From Panagrolaimus kolymaensis (lineage: Eukaryota > Nematoda > Chromadorea > Rhabditida > Panagrolaimidae), in NCBI GenBank assembly GCA_028622995.1, contig JAJQJQ010000007.1:3410001-3474000 (forward strand): DNA of 64,000 nucleotides. The letters run 5' to 3'. Positions 36,061 to 47,400 of this stretch are shown here, in pieces; within the stretch, counting starts at the first letter, position 1, and each line of letters opens with the position of its first letter. The position numbers were made by a program, and so were the translations under genes. The notes beneath the pieces were generated by a model. It was not told the origin of the DNA. It searched no databases and was given only the letters and a program-made list of their open reading frames with translations.

Positions 36061-36449
36061 TATTGAAACTCCCAAAGATATTTAAAATAATTTGATTTTT
36101 ACCTTTTCGAAACTTTTTATAAATTAACCTCAAATGGTCAAAAATAAATCCTCTAGTAATTCTAAAAAGCTTAATTTTTTTTTATGCTCAAGCAAGTTTG
36201 GTGATTGATTGAAGTAGCTTTTTAGAAAATTTCATTTTTCTTTACATATTTTATAAAACACGTCAAAAAAAAGATAAAATATATTGCGTTTTTGTTAAAT
36301 CTTCTTGATTCATCAAAAAAGGGCTTCGAAAATAATTAAAATAAAGTTCAACAAATCATTCACTTCCAACTCAACTAATAATAATTAATAGCTACCCAAC
36401 TATTTAAAAAATGCTACATGCTATCCGCTCTTTTAAAAAAAAGTTGCCT

Positions 36450-36716
36450 AAATTTAGCTACAAATGGACGTAAAAACAATAACAACACATGTTTGATATA
36501 TGAGCATCACCAATATTTTCGATTATCTAAATATAAAAAATTTTACATCAAAAACTTTCTAAAAGCAATCTTCAAATATTCGCATAAAAAAGTTTGCAAC
36601 ATTTTCGATTAATTTCAAAAATTTGCAAAAGTGCTCACTCTCAACGCGAAATGACTGAACTGAATTTTTTGCATGTTACATGCAATTGGGCAAAGTTGTT
36701 TTTTCTTATAAAGTAA
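36450..36716. repeat. Duplication D, copy 1
   Basis: About 267 bp matching 37598-37863 in the same orientation with few differences. The near-identical core runs from CACCAATATTTTCGAT to CTTATAAAGTAA. It includes a small GCATGT-T-ACATGC palindrome. Confidence 0.82.
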
Positions 36717-36719
36717 CCA

Positions 36720-36742
36720 GCGGTATTGCTACGCAATACCGC
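36720..36742. repeat. Perfect hairpin, 10-bp arms, TAC loop (second copy)
   Basis: Identical to the hairpin at 35528-35550. Stem and loop are conserved although nearby bases have diverged. Confidence 0.85.
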
Positions 36743-36856
36743 TTTTATGAATTTGGTTGATTACATTTTTTGGGTAAACCAAGGGATGATTAGGATATGA
36801 ATAAGTCAAAATATAATTAAGTTTTTAAGGAGTGTCCTCGAAAAAAAGCGAAAAGC

Positions 36857-36883
36857 GTTCTTCGCCCCTACGGGGCGAAGAAC
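36857..36883. repeat. Perfect hairpin, 12-bp GC-rich arms, TAC loop (copy in R3)
   Basis: Same arms and loop as at 35894-35920, within repeat R copy 3. Confidence 0.85.
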
Positions 36884-37109
36884 CCATTTCTACTTTTTTT
36901 CTCAATAAGTTTATCCACCCCACAATTTTATAAAAGGTATATCATATTCATAAATCTCAACAACGCAAAATTTGCATAAAGATGTTTGCAAAATTATATT
37001 GCCTTTCCTTTTTTTGGGTTGATTACATTGTTTGGGGCAGACCAAGGGGCGATTAAGCTATGTGAATTTCGGAGATAGTATTTAGGTAAAAGCCCATGGG
37101 TGATATATA

Positions 37110-37314
37110 AGAGATTGTTCGGAAGCCATGCATTGCCTTCGGCAATTGCATGCCTTTCTTGTCATCCATTTGCTACAGGACCTTCAAAAAAAAATGAATA
37201 AGTAAGCTAAAGGGAGATACGTAGGAGATTGTCCGAAAGCCATGCATTGCCTTCGGCAATTGCATGCCTTTCTTGTCATCCATTTGCTACAGGACTTTCC
37301 AAAAAAAAGAATAG
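37110..37314. repeat. Tandem repeat P, two units with an imperfect hairpin
   Basis: Two units of about 90 bp, at 37110-37200 and 37224-37314, repeat at a 114-bp period. Each has a hairpin (CATGCATTGCC, loop TTC, GGCAATTGCATG, with a one-base bulge), then TTTCTTGTCATCCATTTGC and TACAGGAC. CCCATGGGTGATATAT flanks the pair at 37093 and 37320. Confidence 0.8.
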
Positions 37315-37597
37315 GTAAGCCCATGGGTGATATATGAGTCCCATAGCCTCGAAACGATTGCTATCCATTTAGTATCTTATCTTTATAGATTACTTTTCTT
37401 TTAAGAAAAAGGTTGCTGCGTTTATAATGCCCTCAACAACGCACTAAAAAGCAGCTTAAAAAATACAGCAATAAAAGTTCAGCGTATTTAGATATTTATT
37501 AAATTACACCGCCTCAAAGATTAATACATAATTACAAATAATATTTTAAAAAATTTCCAAAAACTCAGATACACTCACTTTTCAAAAAAGAAGATTA

Positions 37598-37863
37598 AAT
37601 TTAGCTAAAAATGTGCGAAAAAACAATAACAACCCATGTTGGATATATGGGCTTCACCAATATTTTCGATAATCTAAATATAAAAAATTTTACATCAAAA
37701 ACTTTCTAAAAGCAATCTTCAAATATTCGCATAAAAAAGTTTGCAACATTTTCGATTAATTTCAAAAATTTGCAAAAGTGCTCACTCTCAACACGAAATG
37801 ACTGAACTGAATTTTTTGCATGTTACATGCAATTGGGCAAAGTTGTTTTTTCTTATAAAGTAA
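37598..37863. repeat. Duplication D, copy 2
   Basis: Second copy of the 36450-36716 segment, offset by about 1148 bp. The plus-strand open frame of copy 1 is not kept here, so the duplicated sequence is probably non-coding. Confidence 0.82.
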
Positions 37864-38017
37864 AAAAAAAGAACTTGACTTCAAATGCACGCCGTTACCG
37901 TAAGAAGGCACTTTAAACAAGAATCTTGACGAGAGAAAGATAACACACAATTTTTTTTTTGCAAATTAACAAAGTTTTATGTCGAGCATCTTTTTGTTTA
38001 TTTAAAACTAGGCGGAT

Positions 38018-38036
38018 GGCGCGCCTACGGCGCGCC
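38018..38036. repeat. Perfect all-GC hairpin, 8-bp arms, TAC loop
   Basis: Left arm GGCGCGCC, loop TAC, right arm GGCGCGCC (self-complementary). It is a sharp GC island in AT-rich DNA and lies outside the R repeats, yet keeps the TAC loop. Confidence 0.85.
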
Positions 38037-39871
38037 GAGTAAATGTTACTGTTTCGAAAATATAATGTTTTTTGATTACAGCTTATAATAAGCAGTTCTT
38101 AGTAAAATAAGGTCATACATGCTACTATATGTGTGAAATCTTTGTACATTTTACTCTTCAAAAGTCTTTAAAACTCAATCAAAAATATCCTTAAGATTTT
38201 CAATAGCATTTTCATCAATTTTGGATTATTTCATGACATTTTCTCGTTTTTGGTCCTCGGGATAATTCATTCTACGTGTTTCAAAAAAAGGCTTGCTATC
38301 AGAGTTTTTTCTTTTTCTTGAAATCCTCAATCCAAAATTAAAAGATCCTTTCTAATAAGACCTTTAAATGTTTAAAGCGCTTCAAAATTAACAACCATCG
38401 TCATCGCTAACATTCCTTGCAATGCAAAGTCTATCTGCATTCATTGCATTCATGTTTTTGCAAAATTTATTGCACAGAAACTCAAGCCATTTTATGCAAA
38501 TTTGTTATTTCCTTTATTTTTTTTTAATCATTGAAACCTTCCAAGTATATCGGGTCCTTACATCCTCGAAATTAGGTCCTTGGATCCTTCCCCAGCTATT
38601 ATCTCTACGGATCCTTGCCTTGATATTAGGTCCCTAATGTTTCATCAAAAGAAAACAGCCACTCATCACCATTTCATTTCCATGAAATGAGAATGAAAAA
38701 TCCTATTTTACGCTTTCATTCATGTTTATACAAATTTTTAGAAATGTCTCCTGGTTTTCATTCTTTTGTAATTTTCCCATGAATCGTTTCCGAGCACAGA
38801 CGCACGCACTGACAATGAAAATTGTAGAGATGGAAATTATAAACACATATTTCTTAAAAATTGTTTAAAGCAAAATCATTTTTTGGTTTTATTAATAAAA
38901 CATAAAAAAACGAGAAAAATTGTTCAAATTCAATGTCACACATGCTGGATGAAAACTTTTACATTACAATTAATTTTTTTCTGAATGTCCGAGATACTGA
39001 TTTTTTTTGACAATCCTTTTATCAAACATAAGATTAAATTCTAGAGTGGATGTGATTCTGTTTTTCGGAATTGAGATTTATCAAAATTGTATGTACATAC
39101 TACATAGCAGTTAAAATGGTTCATAAAATTAAAATAACATTGAAGAGAAAGTTTTATGTTTTGTGGTTGATGTAAGAGTAATAAATTAGCATTTATTGGA
39201 TGTATTTAATATCTTGATGCCCCATTGGTGAATTTTAAAGTACCGTTTTTTTACGATGAGTCAAAATTTCTTTACTTTGTTATGAACGATTTTTTATTAC
39301 AGTAAATATTATGCTTGAATAATCTTCAAAGATTCTTGATTCCATTATTAATTCCTTAATGATGCTAAAAAAAGTTCAATTATAGCTACATATAAACTGG
39401 AAAAAAGGATCTTAACGAAGAAAGAATACAGTATTAATTTTTTAAACCTCTAAACAAAACTTGATAGTCAAATTTTAAACAGGCTAAAATAGGGATAAAA
39501 AAGTATGCGTAATGAAATGAGGTTGACCTATAACGATGAGAGGTTTTCACATTTGCTAACCACAAATAAATATGATTTTTTCCATTATCGAAAAGCCACT
39601 TTTGAAAGTGATTTTTTCCTTTTTATATTTGGTGAAACGCCAACAAAAATTTAATTCCTCGTATTCTTAACTTTATGAACGCCACTCTCCCGCCAAAAAT
39701 ATTTTTGGAAAATTAAAGAATAAACACTTCTTCAATATTGCTATATATTTTTTTAGTCCATTTCATTATTTCTTCGTTTTTATTCCTTCTATTTATTTCT
39801 TGATTTTTGAGTGAATCCATCCATCTTTGCCCATACTATAAAATCATCCACTTTCAGTTATCATTTTCAAA

Positions 39872-42800
39872 ATGAATCGTTTAAAAGAAAATATTAAAAA
39901 GCCAACAAAGAAGAAGAATGTCCAGGTTGCAATTCGTGTTCGCCCTCTAAATGAAAATGAGAAAGCTGAAAAAGGTCGAGCGATTGCTCACTGTGATCGG
40001 GTACACAACTTATCATTTAACGTATAATAAAAGCCAATATTTAAATTAAGGTTACAAAGATGGTTACTATGTCCACTCTAAAAGAACAGAAACATTTCGG
40101 ACAATTCGATTGGGTCTATGGACCTGAAGCAAGCCAAACCGATATATATTTAGATATCGTATCGCCCTTGATTCAAGAAGTTCTTTCCGGTTATAATTGT
40201 ACTGTTTTCGCATATGGTCAAACTGGGACAGGCAAAACATTCACAATGGAAGGCAAACACGACGAAGATAATGATTACAGTTGGGAGGAAGATCCAAAAG
40301 CTGGCATCATTCCCAGAGCATTGCATCACATATTCTCTGAATTAAATGTTATGGTTAGCCATTAACTAGTTTAGCATTTTTACAGCTTTTATTTTAGGCG
40401 CTTGATGATTTCGCAATTCGAATTTCTTACGTTGAACTATACAATGAAGATCTATACGATCTATTAGCTACTGGCAACGTTGATGATCAAGCAAGACTAC
40501 GAATCTTTGATGATAAAGTTCATAATGGAAATGGTGTGATTATCAACGGATTAACAGAAGTTGCCGTCCGATCTCGGGATGAAGTTTACAATCTTCTTCG
40601 ACGAGGAGCTGAGCGTCGTCGAACTGCTTCAACCCTAATGAATATGAATTCAAGTCGTTCACATTCCGTTTTCACTGTTAGCGTTCTCTTTCGAGATAAT
40701 TGTGCAAAAACCGAAGAATTACTGTTGAAAACTGGAAAACTTCATTTGGTTGATCTTGCTGGTTCTGAATCTATAGGACGTTCGGGTGCAGTCGATAAAC
40801 GTGCGCGTGAAGCTGGAAACATCAATCAAAGTCTATTAACTCTTGGCCGCGTTATTAATGCTTTGACAACAAATGCTTCTCATATTCCATACAGGGAATC
40901 AAAACTTACTCGGATATTACAAGATTCCCTTGGCGGTAAAACAATTACAACTATTATAGCTACGCTTTCTCCATCATCTACCAATTTGGAAGAATCTAAG
41001 TAATAGGTTTTACATTTTTAATTACCACTTATTTATATATTTTAGCTCCACTTTGGATTATGCTCAAAGAGCTAAGAATATTAAGAACAATCCGGAAGTG
41101 AACCAACAAATCACTCGAAAGGCTTTGCTTCGTGAATATAATGATGAAATTGAGAAACTCCGTAAAGATTTAGCGGCAGCTCGTGAAAAAAATGGCATTT
41201 TCTTGGCTCAAGAAAATTATGAACAAATGCAAGAGCAAATGACAGAAAACAATGCTCGCATTGAAGAACTTGAAGGGCAGCTAATGGCCATAACAAGTAA
41301 AATGCAATTGATGTTGAATGATTTGGAATTCCTTGAAAATCAATACGAATTAGCTTATCGTAAACATTTGGATGCATTGCAACGCCTCGATAAGCGTCGA
41401 AATGAACTACAAAAAGAAAAAGAAGAGCATGCTCGATGCCAAAAATCACTTCTTGTTGTAAAAGCAGCTTTAGAACAATCCACTGAAAAATCCACGCAGT
41501 TATTCGCTCAAGCCGTTGAAGTATTTTACTTTAAATTATTGTAAACCAATAATACCCATTTTCAGGTTAATGAATCTAATATGATCATTGGTAATGAACT
41601 CGAAGCTATGTACAATAAATTTGAACAATGCAAAGAAATCTTTGAAAAGAATGATAAGCTTTTTGGACAATTTTCTGCTCGGCGAATTCACGATTCTCAT
41701 CAAATTAAGGATAAAGTATCTGATTTTGCTAGATCGTCTGCAAGTTCAACGGATGCATTAAAACGTATTTGTCGTAAGATTTTAAATTTGTTATTTTATT
41801 TCTTCATAATATTTTCTGAATTTAGATAGAATTGATGAATCTGTAACACATCGTTTGAATTCATTGAGTGAAGAAGTTAGTAAAATGTGTTCACATACTT
41901 TGAAATTTTCGGAGGATAATGATGAATGGCTTTCAAACTTTTCAAATTACACTAAAGAACATGCCCAAGAGTATCTTGTCAAATTTGATTCCAACCTTGT
42001 AAGCTCTTTCATTTTCTTTTTCATAGCATTCTTTTCATGTCTTCTTTAGGAATCCCTAAAAAATTATTGCGTTGAAATGATAGAAATTTCAAAGAGTGAA
42101 ATGGCTATGATCGAACAATTTGCGACCTTTGCAAATAGCCACGAAAATAAACTGAAAACTCTTCTAAGCTCATATGAAAGCGAATTCAATGCTTACAGTG
42201 ATGAACAGAATGACGTTGTAAAGGAAGTTATGGCACTTATGGGCAGACTACAAACTTCCACTTCAAATATTAAGCAAAAATCACAAACCTTTGCTAACAG
42301 TGAAATAGCTGAAATCAATAAGCATACGAATGCATGGAAGCAAACAAAGGAAGCTTTTGATCAATCCTATAATAAAGTCACAGAAATTGCTACAGTAAAG
42401 CAAAAAACACTGGAATCTTTTTCAAATGATGGGAAAAGATTTGTACAAGAACAACAAGAAATGTCAGAAGGGGTAAAAACATCCCTAACTGAAAGCGTTA
42501 AAGAAGTATGCGGTTCCACTTTTTGTAAATAAATATCTTATTGTCTGTTTTTAGTTAACCAGTTTTGTTACTGAAAAAGCTGAACTTGTTCAAGAAAGCG
42601 TTGAAGATTCAACTGAATTTTATCACACAACAGCTTCAAATATGATTTCTCAACTTGAAACCCTTGCCGAATCAACGCAACACGTTACATCCGATATGTC
42701 TGTTCATCTTTCAACATCTCAAAAGGACATGGAACACTTCATTCATCAAGAAATTCTTCGATATTCCTCAAGCGGAGATACACCCGCCCGAAAGAAGCGT

Positions 42801-43007
42801 CAATTTGGCGTTGATTTAGTTCAAATTCCCAACGCTAAAGAATTAATTGATAAATTTTCATCATCTCAAACCCCTGTCCACCAATTTAAAATTCGTGAAT
42901 CTATTTTGAATGGTGATAAAATAATCAGTCCAAAAACTTTAAAAGAAAGCCTTGCTGTTCATAAAGAAGTTGAAAATGAACAAACGAATTCAATTGATGA
43001 AGCTTGA
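39872..43007 (+). CDS. KIF11: Kinesin-5 (BimC/Eg5) mitotic motor
   Basis: Eight exons (39872-40000, 40051-40353, 40398-40999, 41046-41520, 41566-41773, 41826-41998, 42050-42505, 42555-43007) give 932 residues. The motor domain is N-terminal, with the P-loop GQTGTGKT at residues 99-106, switch I SSRSH at about 229-233 and switch II DLAGSE at about 263-268. The neck follows with [17 protein letters not shown], which is the kinesin-5 signature. A long coiled-coil stalk follows. The tail contains [12 protein letters not shown], a TP site with basic residues in the position of the BimC box that Cdk1 phosphorylates in other kinesin-5 proteins. The homotetramer would slide antiparallel spindle microtubules (bmk-1 in Caenorhabditis). 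A CTTTCAG acceptor-like site lies 15 bp before the ATG. Confidence 0.95.
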
Positions 43008-46000
43008 TTGACTATTTAATTTTTTTTATCATAACAGCTGTTCATTATTTTGGTGCTTTGTTATATTATCTGTATTGTTTTGGATATAAATAAATGCTTT
43101 GCGACTTACAAACTTTTCTTGCGAATTTTGTTTAACTTGCTCAGCAATGATGTTCTTCTTCCTCTGGGAATTAAAAAAAAAAGAAACATTTTTTTGTTGA
43201 CATTCGGCAACTTTTTATGTTGAATTCTGTTTTTTTTGTTAGCCTCATGGAGGATGTAAGATTTATTTGCACCAGATTCTCTTTGGGTGTCAATTTACCA
43301 CCGTCTATTGTGTTTATTTGCAAGTTTTAAGCTTCTTTTCAAACAAACAAAAAACTCCATAACTAAGCTTTTATTATTTCTTCTTCTTCAAGTATTCGAG
43401 ATACTCACGTCCTTGAAAATCGGATTATTTTAAAAATACTTTGAACACTTCACACCTTTCCTTTCGCATTTTATCTTCTCCCTCTAAATTTTTTTGTTCT
43501 TCTACAACCGGTCAGTCACTCTTATGTTAGTATGTTAAAGCATCGCAATTTTTTGCACTATTTTTCCTTCAAAAAAAAAATCTTCTATCCTCTTCTCTTT
43601 TTCATCCACTTTTTCAAGGATAAGCTTTTTTTACGATATAGTTAAAATTAGCTAGGAAAATAGAAAAAAAAACCAGAAAATAAAATCTTCAACTGTAAAG
43701 TTTTTTTATCATCATCAAAAAATTTATTTGTTGCACTTTGAAGTTTTATAGGCTTTTTTACACATTTTGGTCATCCTAAATACGACTATTTTTATGTTTT
43801 GCCGTCACTATGTTGGGGCCAGCGATGGCATTAGTTGCTGTTTCAAAGTTTTTTGTTTTATGTTTTTTTTGACATGTCTTTTGAGAGATAATATTTATTG
43901 TTGTATTCTTCCCAATAACGGAAAACATGAAAAAACAAAGAAAAATGCAACAAGATGGACTTTAAAAAAAAATGCGAAGATGTTTATTTTTGACGTTTTT
44001 ATTTCTGCCATCCAAAGAGAGTTGTGGTAGGATCGAATCAAATCCTAAAAATTTGACAAAGAGCTTTACAAACGCAGACCTTCGATTTACCAGACGTTTT
44101 TTAAAATTGTTATTACAAAAATGCTTATGTTTTATAGTTTTTCAAAATAAAAAACAAAATATTGTTGACATTTGAATTGAAGTCGTGTCCTATGTTTGCA
44201 GCTATTGTGTTAAAAAAAATTTATAAGCGCTTCTTCGTTGCTCTTGTTTTCACACTTTCCATTTCTTTTCCGTTTTTTTTTGTCTTTCAACAAAAAAACG
44301 TGAAAGCATGCATTTAAAATGGAAAGGAATCAAGAAAAAAAAGTCACAATGAATCAGTTTTTTTCTTCTTCAAAATTTCATTTTCCTTTTTAAGCTTTTA
44401 AATTTTTTTATGTTTTTTTCTCCTCCTTTTCCTTTTTTTATTCATTGTTCTTCTCAAAGGTGTCATTGTCGATTTTTTCAACCAACGTTTGTGGTTTTTG
44501 TCACATTATATATTTGTTTCCTCAAATGATTGCCTCCTTCGATCATTGCTACATTTTTTCTTCTTCTGGAAGTAAATTGTCCGGAACGGCAAAAAAATTA
44601 AAGGGAGTGACTCTATTCAATGCCAGCCAGCGGAGTGGTTAACGAAAGTACTCGCACCTGCTTGCTTTACCTCCAGCAAGAGCAGCACCAGCAAAAAAAG
44701 CCGTGATCGTGTTTTGGCGGCGGCAGCAGCGTGGTGGCATCGCTCAATCTTCAATTTGAAGCAAATCATTGACAGATCGTTAAAAAAAGGATAAAAACAA
44801 CCCAAAGTTATTTTTGAATATTCTTTTTTTTGTTTGAAAAACAAATTAGATATTTTTTTAGTTTTTTTTTTGCGTATTTTTGCTTTAATTGAAAATGTTT
44901 TCAACGCTTCAAACAAAACTTTTATTAGAATTTTCCATAGCTTGAAGAAATGATGACTTGTGTTAGATTTAATTCATTGACAGGAAACAGAATGACATGC
45001 ATCTTTATTTTTATTTTTTGTTGTCATCGCCGTCTTCTTTAGATCTTGCCATTGAAATCTTTGGCTGTAGGAATGGACAAAATTAGCGTGCTTTGAAGGC
45101 AATTTTGCGCACTCAAACGAATGTTTTCTCAAAATTTTTGCCAATTTGAGTGACATTTTTTTTCGATAAAGGAAAATAGTTTTGAGCCAGCCTTGATACT
45201 TGAAAAGAGCCATTTAAAGATGGGGAGTTTTTTTCTCTTACAATGGTCATATATTTCATTTTTGATTCCAAAACATAGTTTTTCATGCAAAATTTTTTCT
45301 TGAGTTGCTATATTATAACAAAAGACTATTAAAGAAAAACACTAACTTCTTCTTTCTAAAAATAAAACCAAGATAAGTTATACCTACCACCATTCTTGCG
45401 CAACGGAGGGAGCCACTTGACTTTTCTACTCTTCGAACACATTGAAGAAATTTTTTCACCAACATTTTTGTTTTTGTGTCAAGTAAGCACCGGCTAGAGT
45501 TAAAAACACAATGATGAGGTAAGTAAGTACACGCTAAATTCTCTTCTTCTTTTTTTGTTGTTTTGTTTTACCTCGCTTTTTTTCTTGTTAGTCAATTTTA
45601 CGTTTTAATGAAAAATATTGAATTTAACGGGGCCGCGGAAACGCGATTAAACGGGAGGATTAGTCGAATTTGCTTGGCAAAAAAAAAAGAGGGAGAAAAG
45701 AAAATAATACACGCAAAGCGGGCATTTATTTCAATCAAAGAAATAGGATGGAAAGAAAGGAAATGCTTCGTCTTCCCTCTTTGTTGCCCTTTTTTTTGTC
45801 TTGAATTTTATGAAAAATGATTTATTGACTTTTAAAATTTATTAAAGTTTAATAACCACTTTGTATTCCGCTTTTGATCTTCCCTTTTTTAAATTTAAAA
45901 AATAAACATTTTGTTTTTGTTTCGGAAGCAAAAAAGCTTTGTGAAACCATCTATCTTTCATAGAAAACAAGCTCATACATTAATTGCGATAAAAATCAAG

Positions 46001-47400
46001 CTTTGATTGAATTGTTTTTTTTTGTGCTGATGATCATACAAAAAAAAGATAAATGCTTTTGGATTTTATTTAGTTGTAAAAATATATTAGATTGAAACGT
46101 TATTATACAAAGCCGGAAGTCAGATTAGCTTGGAGCGTTTTTTCCTATCCTTGATATTATCATTTTTTATAGCAGTTTTTATTTCTAAAGTATTTTGATC
46201 ACGAATTTTTTTAAATTATTAAAATTTTAACTTCATTTTAAAAATTTCCAAAAAAACATTAAACTCAACTACGTCAAACCCTTTTTGAAAGGTTTTAAAC
46301 TTATGTAACTCTTTCTTGAGACCCTTGTAAAAAATGCTACATTTATTTTTCACTGCAAAGAAAGGATTGGGTCGTAAAAAAGCTCAAAGTATGAGGCCGC
46401 TTTTGCATCTTTTTTCTTTTACCCTTGATTTGTAGCCATTCTTCTTCTATCGGTATTTTCTCTCCTTTTTTATTTTATTTTATTTTGGCATCTATGTATT
46501 ATAAATGGATAAAAAATCGCGCAAAAAAAGTTTTATACGATTTATAACTTTTTTTTCTATCAAGTTTCTCTCCCCGACTCTTTTTTGATCTTATTCCGAT
46601 TTAAATAATAAATGAAAATCGGAGGTGAGAAGGAATGAGAGAAAATCTCTTTTTCAAAACTGAAACAACAACATTCAAAACCTTTTTTGACGATGTTGAT
46701 GCTGCACGATTTTTATTTGTTGATGGGTATCCATCGCCCCACTTCAATGGGCATTTATGTAAATTTTTCTTTCTTCTCCTTACATTAAAAAAAAAAATGT
46801 ATTTACTATCCTGGGATGCTCGGAACTTCACATTATTGTTTTTTTATAGACAGATGTTCGTTACATTCTCATTTATTTATTTTTTTCTGGCATCATTCTT
46901 TTTTCGTTGTTGAAGGCCGTTGTTGGTTCATCAAGTTTTTTTCAAAGATATTTATTATTTATTGCAAAAATTTCAATGTTTGTGGTCGTCCTTCTCTCCT
47001 CTTCACTCTTCTTCAAAAAAAAAAAAACAACACTTGTTCCATTTTTTTTCTTCGAAAGCCTTTTTTGAAAAGCGCTTCAAAAAGTTTGTTGAAAAAAAAA
47101 ATAACTAAGCTATCTGAAGTTTTTTTTTTCAAAATATGTTTACTTTATGTGTTTCCTATTTAATCATTTTCCTTTAAAAAATAAAGAAAAGCCTTAACTT
47201 TTTTTTCTGATTGTAAGTTTAAAAATTAACTCTTGCTACGCTTGATTTGGTTTTAATAAAACTAAATTTGCCATATCTTTTATTATTGTAAAATTAAAAC
47301 AATTATATAAAACGTGTATTTATTTATTATTTTAAAGTCACTTAATTCTTTAATAATATTGACACTATTTTTTAGTTTTTCATTTCTAAAAAACCATATT
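43008..47400. other. 4.4-kb gene-free spacer, T-run and A-run rich
   Basis: No exon, tRNA or known RNA gene is supported. The DNA is made of homopolymer runs with short open frames that lack content. A local GC-richer stretch lies at about 44610-44745. The region presumably includes the distal promoter of the gene at 47401. Confidence 0.4.

Larger units (their letters stand above)
36716..37062. repeat. Dispersed repeat R, copy 3 with a partial fourth copy at its end
   Basis: Full-length copy with both palindromes perfect and the shared right-hand tail. From about 37016 a fragment of the unit restarts (GGGTTGATTACA, then ACCAAGGGGCGATTAAGC). The copy begins exactly where duplication D copy 1 ends, as expected for an insertion. 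Confidence 0.72.
35389..39871. other. Gene-free 4.5-kb region dominated by diverged duplications
   Basis: The left part, to about 38.1 kb, is a mosaic of repeats and hairpins described in separate entries. The right part, 38.1-39.87 kb, is ordinary AT-rich DNA. It contains a short degenerate GGTCCTT/GGATCCTT-type repeat at 38551-38636 and presumably the kinesin-5 promoter. No supportable open frame exists; the 64-codon frame at 36418-36612 lies mostly inside a non-coding duplication. Confidence 0.55.

Noticed and set aside
36418..36612. 64-codon plus-strand open frame
   Set aside because: It lies mostly within duplication D, and the second copy at 37598-37863 does not preserve the frame.
35389..38040. 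CRISPR-like array of hairpin repeats
   Set aside because: Units are few, diverged and irregularly spaced, with no constant spacer length and no cas-like gene, and the host is eukaryotic.
44617..44660. CGGAGTGGTTAACG resembling part of a tRNA D-arm
   Set aside because: No matching acceptor stem, anticodon arm or T-loop (GGTTCRA) follows at tRNA spacing.
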